DNA from: Chloroflexota bacterium
Lineage (GTDB): Bacteria; Chloroflexota; Limnocylindria; QHBO01
Length of the DNA stretch: 14,124 nucleotides
Assembly: GCA_024636135.1 (NCBI GenBank)
Contig: JAGXHP010000178.1
Coordinates: forward strand, 1-14,124
Reading direction: 5' to 3'
Positions 6,902-13,209 of the stretch are shown piece by piece. Every line of letters begins with the position of its first letter. The stretch's first letter is position 1. The notes beneath the pieces are model-generated. The model saw nothing but the letters and a program-made list of their open reading frames with translations, ran no database searches and was not told the origin of the DNA. Position numbers and translations under genes: made by a program.

Positions 6902-9234
6902 TTGCCGAGCGCGCTCAACGCATCATCCAGCGTGCCGACGATGATGGCGGCCTCGTCCCGGGTGACGCAGAGGGGCGGGCGGATCTTCAGTGTGTTGCCG
7001 GCGCGTCCGGTGGTGCCGATGAGCACTCCGCGCTCTCGCATCGCTTCCTTCGTGCGGCTCGCAAGATCGCGCGCTGGTTCACGCGTATCGGGGTCCCTGA
7101 TCAGCTCGACGCCGGTCATGAGGCCGCGCCCGCGCACGTCGCCGATCACCGGGTGCCGTTGAGCCAGGCGCTGGAGCTCGGCCCGCAGCCAGGTGCCGAC
7201 GACGGCGGCATGTTCGATGAGTTCCTCGTCCTCGATCACGTCGAGCACGGCAAGCCCGGCGGCGCACGCCACCGGATTTCCGCCGAACGTGCTGAAGAAG
7301 GTCGTCTGCGCCGCGAGCTGGTCAACGAGCTCGGAGCGCGTGATGACCGCGGCAATCGGGTGGCCGTTGCCCATGGGCTTGCCGAGCGTCACGACATCGG
7401 GGGTCCCGCCCCACGCACTGAAGCCCCACATGCCGTCGCCGCTGCGGCCATAGCCGGACTGCACCTCGTCGGCCACGTAGAACGCTCCAGCGTCGCGGGC
7501 CGCCCCGGTCAGTGCGGCGACCGCCGGTGCCGCGGGTACGAAGATCCCGTCCGCCGTGAAGGTGGCATCGAGGTAGAGCGCCGCCGGCCGCCGGCCGCGC
7601 GCCGTGCCGCGCGCCAGTGCTTCAGCCATGCCATCCGCTGCGGCCGCCACGGGATCGGTCGCGGAGCGGCCGCGGTATGTGTTCGGTGCCGGGAATGTCT
7701 CGACTCCGGCCGGCTGCTCCCCGCGAGGCCATTCCGACGGTGAGAAGTCGGCGATGGCGGCCGTCACCCCGTGGTACGCCCAGTCGGTGACGAGGCCGGT
7801 ATCGCCGCCGGTAACCGTGGTGGCGAGACGCCAGGCGAGGTCGTTCGCCTCGCTCCCGGAGTTCACGAACATCACCGTGTCGAGGCCCTCGGGCATCGTC
7901 GCCACGATCCGCTCGGCCAGCTCGACGACGTTCTCGTGGAGGTAGCGGGTGTTGGTATTGAGGGTCGCGGCCTGCCGGGCGATGGCCTCCACCACCCGCG
8001 GATGCGAATGGCCGACCACCGGCACGTTGTTGTAGGCGTCCAGGTATCCGCGACCCGCCGAGTCGTACATCCATGCGCCCTCGCCCCGGACGAGGTGGAG
8101 CGGATGGCGATAGGTCAGCGGCTCCAGCGCGCTTCCGAGCACGCGGGAGCGACGCGCGACGAGGTCCTCGTCGCGCTGGGCGCTGGGCGTCGCTGCGACC
8201 CGCAGCCCTCGGGAACGAGCGGCCTGCGCCAGGCGCTCTCCCGCGGCGTCGAAACCCTCAGACTCGAGCTGGCGCAGCAGCTCCCATGCCGGCTCCGACC
8301 AGCCGCGGATGTAGGCGTTGTCGGGGTACTGGCGCGTCCGGACCTCCGAGATGAGGATCGTCTGGGCCATTCGACCGGCAAGCAGGTCGCCCAACAGCTC
8401 CTGCTCGAGGTCCTCGAGCGGCAGGAGCGCCGTGTAGCCCGACAGGAAGGCGGCCGATACCTCGAAGATGTCGGTTCGATCCCGGACCAGCGACTGCAGC
8501 GTTGCCGGGACGTCGAGGACCAGGGCCGTGTGAGCCATGTCGCCGAAGTCGATGACCCCGCTGACCGCCCTCGCCTCGTCCACAAGGAGGTTGTCGAGCG
8601 TCACGTCGTTGTGGATCACCTGGGCCCTCAGTCCGGGAAGAGCCGGGACCACCCGATCATCGAAGCGCTGGAGCACGACATCGAGAAGCCGCCGTCGATC
8701 GGGATCGGTGACAAGGTCCGCGTGCGGCATCAGCGCCGGCAGCTGCTTCTGGTCCCACCAGATCGATCGGCCGGCGGCCGGGTGGAAGAAGCCCCGCAGA
8801 GCAATGCTCAGGCGGGCCACCACGCTGCCGATCCCGCGGACGTGGGCCAGCTCGAGCTGGTGCGGCTCGGCCGTGCGGCCGGTGAGCAGCGGGATCAGGC
8901 GCACGAGATGCTGCGTTCCCGCGATGTCGACGCGGGCGACCGGGTCCCCGTCGCGGGAGGGACGGGCGAGGGGAACGGGCAGCGACGGGTCGACCGTGGC
9001 GACGTGCTGAACCGCCGTCACCTCCATGTTTACCACCGCGGGATCCTCGGCTCGGTTCGACACCTTGAGCACCCAGGCGCTCCCGTCGTCAGCAGACAGT
9101 GCGAAGTTCTGATCCCGCTCGCTGACCAGCAGGCGCGCCGATCCGGACACGCCGAAGCTGTCCCTCGCGATCCGCTCCGCGTCCTGCGGCGTCAGGTCGG
9201 GAGGTGCGGCATCCAGGACATGCGCGGTGCTCAT
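6898..9234 (-). CDS. Fused APH/hydroxylysine-kinase-like domain and class-III aminotransferase (phospho-lyase-like) domain
   Basis: This 778-aa bifunctional protein has two enzymes in one chain. Residues about 20-330 are an aminoglycoside-phosphotransferase-type kinase: the catalytic loop reads VIHNDVTLDNLLV with Asp210, and the metal-binding DFGD is at 229-232. Residues about 355-778 are a PLP-dependent fold-type I aminotransferase. It has NSGSEAND for phosphate binding, ADEVQSGYGR with the PLP-contacting Asp, Lys619 in LGKPMGNG as the Schiff-base lysine, and TFFSTFGGNPVACAAG. In animals, related kinase and aminotransferase-fold enzymes act in sequence: HYKK phosphorylates hydroxylysine, and PHYKPL or ETNPPL eliminates phosphate and ammonia to give an aldehyde. 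The fusion probably does both steps on hydroxylysine, ethanolamine or a similar amino alcohol; a plain transaminase is the alternative. The start at 9234 is preferred over one nine codons earlier, because a TACGAT -10 box lies exactly 7 nt before it and no Shine-Dalgarno is seen. Confidence 0.88.
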   Translation of the reverse strand: MSTAHVLDAAPPDLTPQDAERIARDSFGVSGSARLLVSERDQNFALSADDGSAWVLKVSNRAEDPAVVNMEVTAVQHVATVDPSLPVPLARPSRDGDPVARVDIAGTQHLVRLIPLLTGRTAEPHQLELAHVRGIGSVVARLSIALRGFFHPAAGRSIWWDQKQLPALMPHADLVTDPDRRRLLDVVLQRFDDRVVPALPGLRAQVIHNDVTLDNLLVDEARAVSGVIDFGDMAHTALVLDVPATLQSLVRDRTDIFEVSAAFLSGYTALLPLEDLEQELLGDLLAGRMAQTILISEVRTRQYPDNAYIRGWSEPAWELLRQLESEGFDAAGERLAQAARSRGLRVAATPSAQRDEDLVARRSRVLGSALEPLTYRHPLHLVRGEGAWMYDSAGRGYLDAYNNVPVVGHSHPRVVEAIARQAATLNTNTRYLHENVVELAERIVATMPEGLDTVMFVNSGSEANDLAWRLATTVTGGDTGLVTDWAYHGVTAAIADFSPSEWPRGEQPAGVETFPAPNTYRGRSATDPVAAAADGMAEALARGTARGRRPAALYLDATFTADGIFVPAAPAVAALTGAARDAGAFYVADEVQSGYGRSGDGMWGFSAWGGTPDVVTLGKPMGNGHPIAAVITRSELVDQLAAQTTFFSTFGGNPVACAAGLAVLDVIEDEELIEHAAVVGTWLRAELQRLAQRHPVIGDVRGRGLMTGVELIRDPDTREPARDLASRTKEAMRERGVLIGTTGRAGNTLKIRPPLCVTRDEAAIIVGTLDDALSALGN

Positions 9235-9259
9235 CGGCGAGATCGTAGCGCCGATGAGC
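9229..9259. repeat. Perfect 11-bp inverted repeat enclosing the -10 box and start codon (possible operator)
   Basis: The arms GCTCATCGGCG (9229-9239) and CGCCGATGAGC (9249-9259) are exact complements separated by 9 nt. The -10 candidate (9242-9247) sits in the spacer. One arm covers the ATG at 9234 and the other lies in the region between -10 and -35. Centre-to-centre spacing of the arms is 20 bp, about two helical turns, as expected for a dimeric DNA-binding protein. If the transcript is leaderless, the upstream arm is not transcribed, so an RNA hairpin is unlikely. Confidence 0.5.
9242..9247 (-). promoter_or_regulatory. Candidate -10 element (TACGAT) for leaderless kinase/phospho-lyase transcript
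   Basis: Read on the minus strand, TACGAT is followed by seven bases and then the ATG at 9234. No purine-rich ribosome-binding sequence is present. The same geometry occurs before the thiolase and the BioD-like gene. No convincing -35 hexamer was found at 16-19 bp. Confidence 0.45.
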
Positions 9260-9300
9260 ACGCATGGGGTCAGGCCGGCTGCCGCGGGGTTTCGCGGGCT

Positions 9301-9729
9301 TTACGGCTGGACCGTTACGTCGCCTCGCATGCCGGCGTCGTAGTGCCCGTCCACGTGGCACGCGATCTCAAGATCGCCCGACTCCGCGAACGTGTACATG
9401 AGCTCCTTGCTCTCGCCCGGCGCGAGACCAATTGCGCCCTCTTCGTCATGCATCATCCCGTCCCCCGACATCATCTCTTCGGCGTGATGTGCCTGCTCGC
9501 CGCTGTCGCCGATGACGAACTCATGGTCGAGTGCGGTCGGGTTCGAGACCGCGAAGAGCACGGTCTCACCCTTGGTCACGGCAATGCTGGCCGGATCGAA
9601 GCGCAGATCGTCCGTCATCACGACGTCGACCCGGCGCGGGGCGTCGACGGTACCGGACTGCGAGGCGCAGGCGCTCATGGCCAGTGCACCGGCGCCTAGG
9701 AACAGGAGGAGGCGGCTCATTCTTCTCAT
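9301..9729 (-). CDS. Plastocyanin/azurin-type cupredoxin lipoprotein
   Basis: This 142-aa secreted blue-copper protein begins with MRRMSRLLLFLGAGALAMSAC, a signal peptide with a lipobox-like MSAC. Cys21 would be the lipidated first residue of the mature protein. The type 1 copper ligands are His69 (LDHEFVIG), Cys124, His129 and Met134 (ACHVDGHYDAGM). The Cys-x4-His-x4-Met spacing is like that of auracyanin and related electron carriers. Between the first histidine and the last three ligands is a His/Met-rich loop (about 81-94: HHAEE MM, MMHDE) that could bind additional copper. An ATG three codons later (9720) and one further upstream (9771) are also possible starts; 9729 gives the best basic n-region. 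A role in periplasmic copper handling or in electron transfer is likely. It is probably transcribed separately from the downstream kinase gene, which has its own promoter. Confidence 0.85.
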   Translation of the reverse strand: MRRMSRLLLFLGAGALAMSACASQSGTVDAPRRVDVVMTDDLRFDPASIAVTKGETVLFAVSNPTALDHEFVIGDSGEQAHHAEEMMSGDGMMHDEEGAIGLAPGESKELMYTFAESGDLEIACHVDGHYDAGMRGDVTVQP

Positions 9730-9874
9730 TTCGCCATTGTGGGATATGAGGCCAGGCTGGAACCCTGCCATCGGTCCCGAAATCTGCGGGCCGATGTACC
9801 TCAGGCTCCGACGGCGCTCGAGCAGCCGACCCGGACCGTGGGCCAGCTTCGGCCTACCCGCACCGCTCGTGCGC

Positions 9875-9880
9875 TAGAAT
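9875..9880 (+). promoter_or_regulatory. Candidate -10 element (TAGAAT) for gdhA
   Basis: TAGAAT is a good TANNNT box in the 253-nt divergent region between the cupredoxin and gdhA. Transcription would begin near the AA at 9885-9886. That gives gdhA a leader of about 95 nt, unlike the leaderless genes around it. No clear -35 is seen. Bases 9730-9874 otherwise show nothing I can assign beyond whatever promoter serves the cupredoxin. Confidence 0.4.
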
Positions 9881-9896
9881 CGGCAACCGTCACCCC

Positions 9897-9983
9897 GTGG
9901 CCTGGCCTGCTTCCGCCTTCGAATCGTGGCGTGCAGAGGCGCCGGAGCCACGTCTGCATACAGGAGGCACTCAGCGCACCTGA
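9897..9983 (+). CDS. Possible leader ORF coupled to gdhA (28 codons)
   Basis: A GTG at 9897, about ten bases after the predicted transcription start, opens a 28-codon frame. It runs without a stop to a TGA at 9981-9983, which overlaps the gdhA ATG as TGATG. The frame reads MAWPASAFESW and ends HTGGTQRT. It contains the AGGAGG at 9962-9967, and a short hairpin (TGCAGA 9932-9937 with TCTGCA 9953-9958) lies inside it. Coupling would explain why the AGGAGG is 15 bases from the gdhA ATG, too far for simple use. The peptide has no recognised homologue, and a chance open frame of this length is possible in high-G+C DNA. Confidence 0.3.
   Translation: MAWPASAFESWRAEAPEPRLHTGGTQRT
9962..9967 (+). promoter_or_regulatory. 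Shine-Dalgarno-like AGGAGG upstream of gdhA
   Basis: A strong AGGAGG ends 15 bases before the ATG at 9983. The optimum is about 5-9 bases, and no in-frame ATG or GTG lies at that distance; an in-frame CTG at 9980 is no nearer. It may load ribosomes that reach the gdhA start by coupling or by hairpin-shortened spacing. Confidence 0.4.
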
Positions 9984-11251
9984 TGGCCAGCCAGAACCCG
10001 GTGGCGGAGGCTCCGAACATCTGGGCCGTCGCCCAGTCCCAGTTCGACCACGCCGCCGACATGCTCGATCTCGATGAAGGGATGCGGCGCGTCCTGCGCG
10101 TTCCGCAGCGTGAGCTCACCGTCAACTTCCCCGTCACCATGGATGACGGAAGCGTCATGGTCTTCACCGGCCATCGCGTCCAGCACAACGTCAGCCGCGG
10201 CCCGGGCAAGGGCGGCATCCGCTACCACCAGGACGTGACGCTCGACGAGGTCCGCGCCCTGGCGATGTGGATGAGCTGGAAGTGCGCCTGCGTCAACATT
10301 CCGTATGGCGGCGCCAAGGGCGGCGTGGTCGTCGACCCGAAGAAGCTGTCGATTCGCGAGGTCGAGGGCCTGACCCGTCGATTCACGACCGAGATCAGCC
10401 CGCTCATCGGTCCCGACCGCGACATTCCCGCGCCGGACGTCAACACCAACGCCCAGACCATGGCCTGGATGATGGACACGTACTCCATGCATCACGGCTA
10501 CACCATTGCCGGCGTGGTGACCGGCAAGCCGATCGCGATCGGCGGATCGCTCGGCCGGAACGAGGCGACTGCACGCGGCGCCGTGTTCACGCTGCTGAAG
10601 TGGGCGGAAGCCAAGAACCGGCCGCTCACCGATATGCGCGTCGCCATCCAGGGCTACGGCAACGCCGGCAGCATCGCGGCCACGCTGCTGCGCGACGAGG
10701 GCGCCACCATCGTGGCGGTCAGCGACTCGACCGGCGGGATCCACAACCCGGCCGGCCTCGATCCGTCCAGGGTCAGCGCCTGGAAGCGTGAGCACGGCAC
10801 CGTCGTCGGCTTCCCCGGCGCGGACGACGTGACGAACCAGGAGATCCTCGAGATCGATTGCGAGATCCTCGTCCCGGCGGCCCTCGAGAACCAGATCACG
10901 CGGGCCAACGCTCCGCGCATCAAGGCCCAGGTCATCGCGGAGGCGGCGAACGGCCCGACCACGCCGGAGGCCGATGAGATCCTCTTCGATCGTGGCGTCT
11001 TCCTGATCCCGGACATCCTGTGCAATGCCGGCGGCGTCACCGTCAGCTACTTCGAGTGGGTGCAGGACATGCAGTCGTTCTTCTGGACCGAGGAGCGCAT
11101 CAACCAGAGCCTGAAAGAGATCATGGATCGCGCCTTCGAGTCGGTCCACGAGATGGCGGAGCGCCACGAGGTCGACATGCGGACGGCGGCCTACATGGTG
11201 GCCGTCGCCCGTGTCGCGGAAGGCACGACGCTTCGCGGCCTGTACCCCTAG
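9983..11251 (+). CDS. gdhA: Glutamate dehydrogenase (Glu/Leu/Phe/Val dehydrogenase family)
   Basis: The product has 422 residues, the usual length of the hexameric enzymes that interconvert glutamate with 2-oxoglutarate and ammonia. Substrate-domain motifs are GPGKGGIRYHQDVTLDEVRALAMWMSWKCA, with Lys100, and NIPYGGAKGGVVVDP, with the catalytic Lys112. The next block, PAPDVNTNAQTMAWMMDTYS, carries the catalytic aspartate, and GSLGRNEATARG follows. The nucleotide domain begins with GYGNAG at 224-229 and continues VAVSDSTGGIHNP. The region ILVPAALENQITRANAPRIKAQVIAEAANGPTTPEAD and the C-terminal GGVTVSYFEWVQDMQSFFW are typical of the family. The start at 9983 is chosen on homology and on the TGATG overlap with the leader frame; the longer open frame from 9926 adds unconserved sequence. 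NAD versus NADP use is not decided here. It could re-fix ammonia released by the divergent kinase/lyase. Confidence 0.94.
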   Translation: MASQNPVAEAPNIWAVAQSQFDHAADMLDLDEGMRRVLRVPQRELTVNFPVTMDDGSVMVFTGHRVQHNVSRGPGKGGIRYHQDVTLDEVRALAMWMSWKCACVNIPYGGAKGGVVVDPKKLSIREVEGLTRRFTTEISPLIGPDRDIPAPDVNTNAQTMAWMMDTYSMHHGYTIAGVVTGKPIAIGGSLGRNEATARGAVFTLLKWAEAKNRPLTDMRVAIQGYGNAGSIAATLLRDEGATIVAVSDSTGGIHNPAGLDPSRVSAWKREHGTVVGFPGADDVTNQEILEIDCEILVPAALENQITRANAPRIKAQVIAEAANGPTTPEADEILFDRGVFLIPDILCNAGGVTVSYFEWVQDMQSFFWTEERINQSLKEIMDRAFESVHEMAERHEVDMRTAAYMVAVARVAEGTTLRGLYP

Positions 11252-11267
11252 AACCATCCAGCCCGAT

Positions 11268-11295
11268 GCGGGCGCCGTCCCCCGACGGCGTCCGC
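11268..11295 (+). terminator. Strong hairpin between gdhA and the downstream gene
   Basis: A stem of about 12 bp (one G-U pair) with a CCCC loop lies 16 nt after the gdhA stop. No U-run follows, and a gene with its own Shine-Dalgarno begins 25 bases later. It may be a partial terminator or a 3'-end-stabilising structure that lowers expression of the second gene relative to gdhA. Confidence 0.45.
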
Positions 11296-11307
11296 GCCGG
11301 TTGCGCC

Positions 11308-11315
11308 AGAGGAGA
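11308..11315 (+). promoter_or_regulatory. Shine-Dalgarno site AGAGGAGA for the 201-aa protein
   Basis: AGAGGAGA ends five bases before the ATG at 11321, an ideal spacing that fixes this start. Confidence 0.65.
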
Positions 11316-11320
11316 TCCCC

Positions 11321-11926
11321 ATGCTCGACCACGAAGAGCGATTCCTGTTTCGGGAGGAGATCCACAACCTGGCGACCGCCCTCGCCGAGGCAGGGCAGCT
11401 CGACAACGCCGAGGACCTCCTGGCCGAGGTCACCACCAGCCCACGCTTCGACGCCGATGTCTTCACCCTGGAGCGGTCCCTCCAGGTCATGCTCGGCGGT
11501 CGGGCCGGCTCAACGTTGGTCGGGCTGCTGACGGTGGACCGCGCCGTGTTCGAGGAGCTGGGCGAGATGGGCCTGCCGCCCGAGGTGCACGAGCGGCTGG
11601 TCAGCTGGCGCGCCCGGTTCGGCCTCGTGATCGACAACGCGCTCAACTTCCTCAACAACCCCGACGGCATCCAGGGCCACAACTTCGGCACGCAGCTCAT
11701 GCACACGGAGTCCGGCCTGACGCTCCAGGGCCGGCTCACCCTGGTCCGCTACAACAACGAGCCCCAGTTCTTCATCGCCGATGCGGACGTGTTGCTGAGC
11801 GTCGCCGCCGACATGCTCGAGCGCCTCGGCGAGCACCTCGAGCCCGACATGATCGATGCGGAGCTCATCGGTCGCCTGCGCGAGGGCGTGGACCTCGTCG
11901 AGCGTCGGACCAAGAACCGCTCCTGA
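11321..11926 (+). CDS. Uncharacterised 201-aa protein downstream of gdhA
   Basis: I do not recognise a family. The product is soluble, acidic and rich in charged residues, with no cysteine, no signal peptide and no membrane segment. Residues about 8-35 (FREEIHNLATALAEAGQLDNAEDLLAEV) look like a helical hairpin of TPR type. The middle (85-125: GLPPEVHERLVSWRARFGLVIDNALNFLNNPDGIQGHNFGTQLMHTESG) has an Asn/Gly-rich loop. It is followed by a predicted beta hairpin (LTLQGRLTLVRYNNEPQFFIADADVLL) and C-terminal helices. Codon use looks like that of its neighbours, and a good Shine-Dalgarno supports it as real. It lies 69 bases after gdhA on the same strand, so a read-through transcript is likely, damped by the hairpin between them. 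A regulatory or binding role for glutamate dehydrogenase is only a guess from position. Confidence 0.8.
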   Translation: MLDHEERFLFREEIHNLATALAEAGQLDNAEDLLAEVTTSPRFDADVFTLERSLQVMLGGRAGSTLVGLLTVDRAVFEELGEMGLPPEVHERLVSWRARFGLVIDNALNFLNNPDGIQGHNFGTQLMHTESGLTLQGRLTLVRYNNEPQFFIADADVLLSVAADMLERLGEHLEPDMIDAELIGRLREGVDLVERRTKNRS

Positions 11927-11940
11927 CGGCACCCGTCCGC

Positions 11941-11946
11941 TAGAGT
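11941..11946 (+). promoter_or_regulatory. Candidate -10 element (TAGAGT) for leaderless BioD-like gene
   Basis: TAGAGT lies exactly 7 nt before the GTG at 11954 and just after the stop of the upstream gene. There is no Shine-Dalgarno. A small hairpin (GACGG/CCGTC, 11925-11937) precedes it. No clear -35 was found. Confidence 0.45.
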
Positions 11947-11953
11947 CGGCCGC

Positions 11954-13042
11954 GTGACGAAGCGCGTCTTCCTGGCGGCAACCGGTCAGAATCGCGGCAA
12001 GACGACCACCAGCCTCGGCCTGCTGGCCGCGTTCCGCGAGCGTGGCCTGCGACTTGGTTTCATGAAGCCCGTGGGCCAGCGCTACCTGGTCATCGACGGC
12101 ACGCGTGCCGACGAGGACGCCGTCCTGATGAGCGAGGTCTTCGGGCTGCCGGATGCCTTGAACGACATGTCGCCGGTCACGTTGCCGCGGCGCTTCACCA
12201 CCGACTTCATTCTTGGTCGCGTCACGGACGATCTCGAGAGCCAGGTCCACACCGCCTTCGATCGCGTCGCGCGGCAGAAGGATCTCGTGGTCATCGAGGG
12301 AACCGGGCATGCCGGTGTGGGCGCCGTCATCGGGCTCTCGAACGCGCGCGCCGCCGCCATGCTCGAGACGCCGGTGATCATCGTCAGCGAGGGAGGCGTC
12401 GGACGTCCGATCGACGAGATCGTGCTCAATCACGCGCTCTTCGCGGCGCACGACGTCCCGGTCCTGGGTGCCGTCGTCAACAAGGTCGACGTCGTCTCGC
12501 ATCCGCAGCTGCCCGACGTCCTGCGCCGGGGCCTCGCCCAGCACGGCATCGAGCTGCTCGGCTGCATCCCGTATTCGGAGTTCCTGGCCAACCCGTCGCT
12601 CGAGCTGATCGTGACGCACCTCGATGGCGAGCTGCTCACCGGGCGGGCCGAGCCGGGCCGCACGATCGGGCACGTGGCCATCGGCGCGATGCAGGCGGAG
12701 CACGCGGTGGCGCATCTCGAGGATCGCACCCTGCTCATCACGCCGGGGGATCGTGAAGACCTCCTCCGCGCCGCGGTCTCCGCCAATGCGGCGCGGGAGG
12801 GAGCGCCGCTCGTCAGCGGGATCGTACTGACCGGTGGCTACCGACCGTCAATCGCGCTCCTCGAGGCACTGCGCGCCGAAGATCTCTTCGCGTATCTCGT
12901 GCCCACCGACACGTATCGAACGGCACAGGCCGTGGACGAGATCCTCGTGAAGACCCATGCCAGCGACCGCGAGAAGATCGCGACGATCATCGAGCTGGTC
13001 GGCGGGGCCATCGACGTCGACGAACTGGTCGACCGTCTCTAG
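11954..13042 (+). CDS. Stand-alone BioD-like P-loop / DRTGG domain protein (Pta N-terminal-like)
   Basis: This 362-aa protein matches the N-terminal part of long phosphotransacetylases but has no catalytic acetyltransferase domain. Residues 1-235 form a dethiobiotin-synthetase-like P-loop NTPase domain: Walker A is TGQNRGKTTTS at 10-20, with FMKPVGQRY after it. A Walker B-like LVVIEGTGHAG and the segment VIIVSEGGVGRPIDEIVLNHALF follow. Residues about 240-350 are a DRTGG-type domain, where the name motif reads DRTLL at 257-261 in HLEDRTLLITPGDREDLL, so it is degenerate. Such stand-alone proteins occur in cyanobacteria, archaea and Chloroflexota and probably bind nucleotide, but their function is not settled; a regulatory role in acetyl-CoA/acetyl-phosphate metabolism is a guess from Pta. 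The GTG start gives MTKRVFLAATG directly at the P-loop strand. A hairpin follows the stop. Confidence 0.85.
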   Translation: MTKRVFLAATGQNRGKTTTSLGLLAAFRERGLRLGFMKPVGQRYLVIDGTRADEDAVLMSEVFGLPDALNDMSPVTLPRRFTTDFILGRVTDDLESQVHTAFDRVARQKDLVVIEGTGHAGVGAVIGLSNARAAAMLETPVIIVSEGGVGRPIDEIVLNHALFAAHDVPVLGAVVNKVDVVSHPQLPDVLRRGLAQHGIELLGCIPYSEFLANPSLELIVTHLDGELLTGRAEPGRTIGHVAIGAMQAEHAVAHLEDRTLLITPGDREDLLRAAVSANAAREGAPLVSGIVLTGGYRPSIALLEALRAEDLFAYLVPTDTYRTAQAVDEILVKTHASDREKIATIIELVGGAIDVDELVDRL

Positions 13043-13053
13043 GCGGACATGAA

Positions 13054-13086
13054 GGGAGGCCGAGCGTGGGCACCCGCCGGCCTCCC
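13054..13086 (+). terminator. Hairpin terminator after the BioD-like gene
   Basis: A perfect 9-bp stem GGGAGGCCG/CGGCCTCCC encloses a 15-nt loop that can itself pair (GCG/CGC). It begins 12 nt after the stop codon. No U-run follows, as at the other candidate terminators here. Bases 13087-13209 up to the panC stop contain a tandem GGACCGC repeat and a TAGGAT hexamer, but no gene that I can support. Confidence 0.5.
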
Positions 13087-13209
13087 AGGCACCTGCGACG
13101 CGTGCGACCGTGGGAGGTCGCCGTCACTGGTGACACAACGCATCATAGGATCCGGACCGCGGACCGCACTAGTACCAATGGCGCCCCGAATCGGTCGGCG
13201 GACCCTGGG

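Noticed and set aside
7771..9699. 642-codon open frame on the plus strand opposite the kinase/aminotransferase and cupredoxin
   Set aside because: It spans two real minus-strand genes and their intergenic region, has low-complexity His/Arg/Gly-rich translation and no start signal; both opposite genes have complete catalytic motifs.
9971..11365. 464-codon minus-strand frame opposite gdhA
   Set aside because: It is a shadow of glutamate dehydrogenase, with Asp/His/Arg-rich translation and no family resemblance.
13148..13173. Cluster of restriction palindromes (GGATCC, CCGCGG, ACTAGT) resembling a vector polylinker
   Set aside because: The sites are not contiguous as in a known polylinker, both flanks are native-looking intergenic sequence, and such hexamers arise readily in high-G+C DNA.
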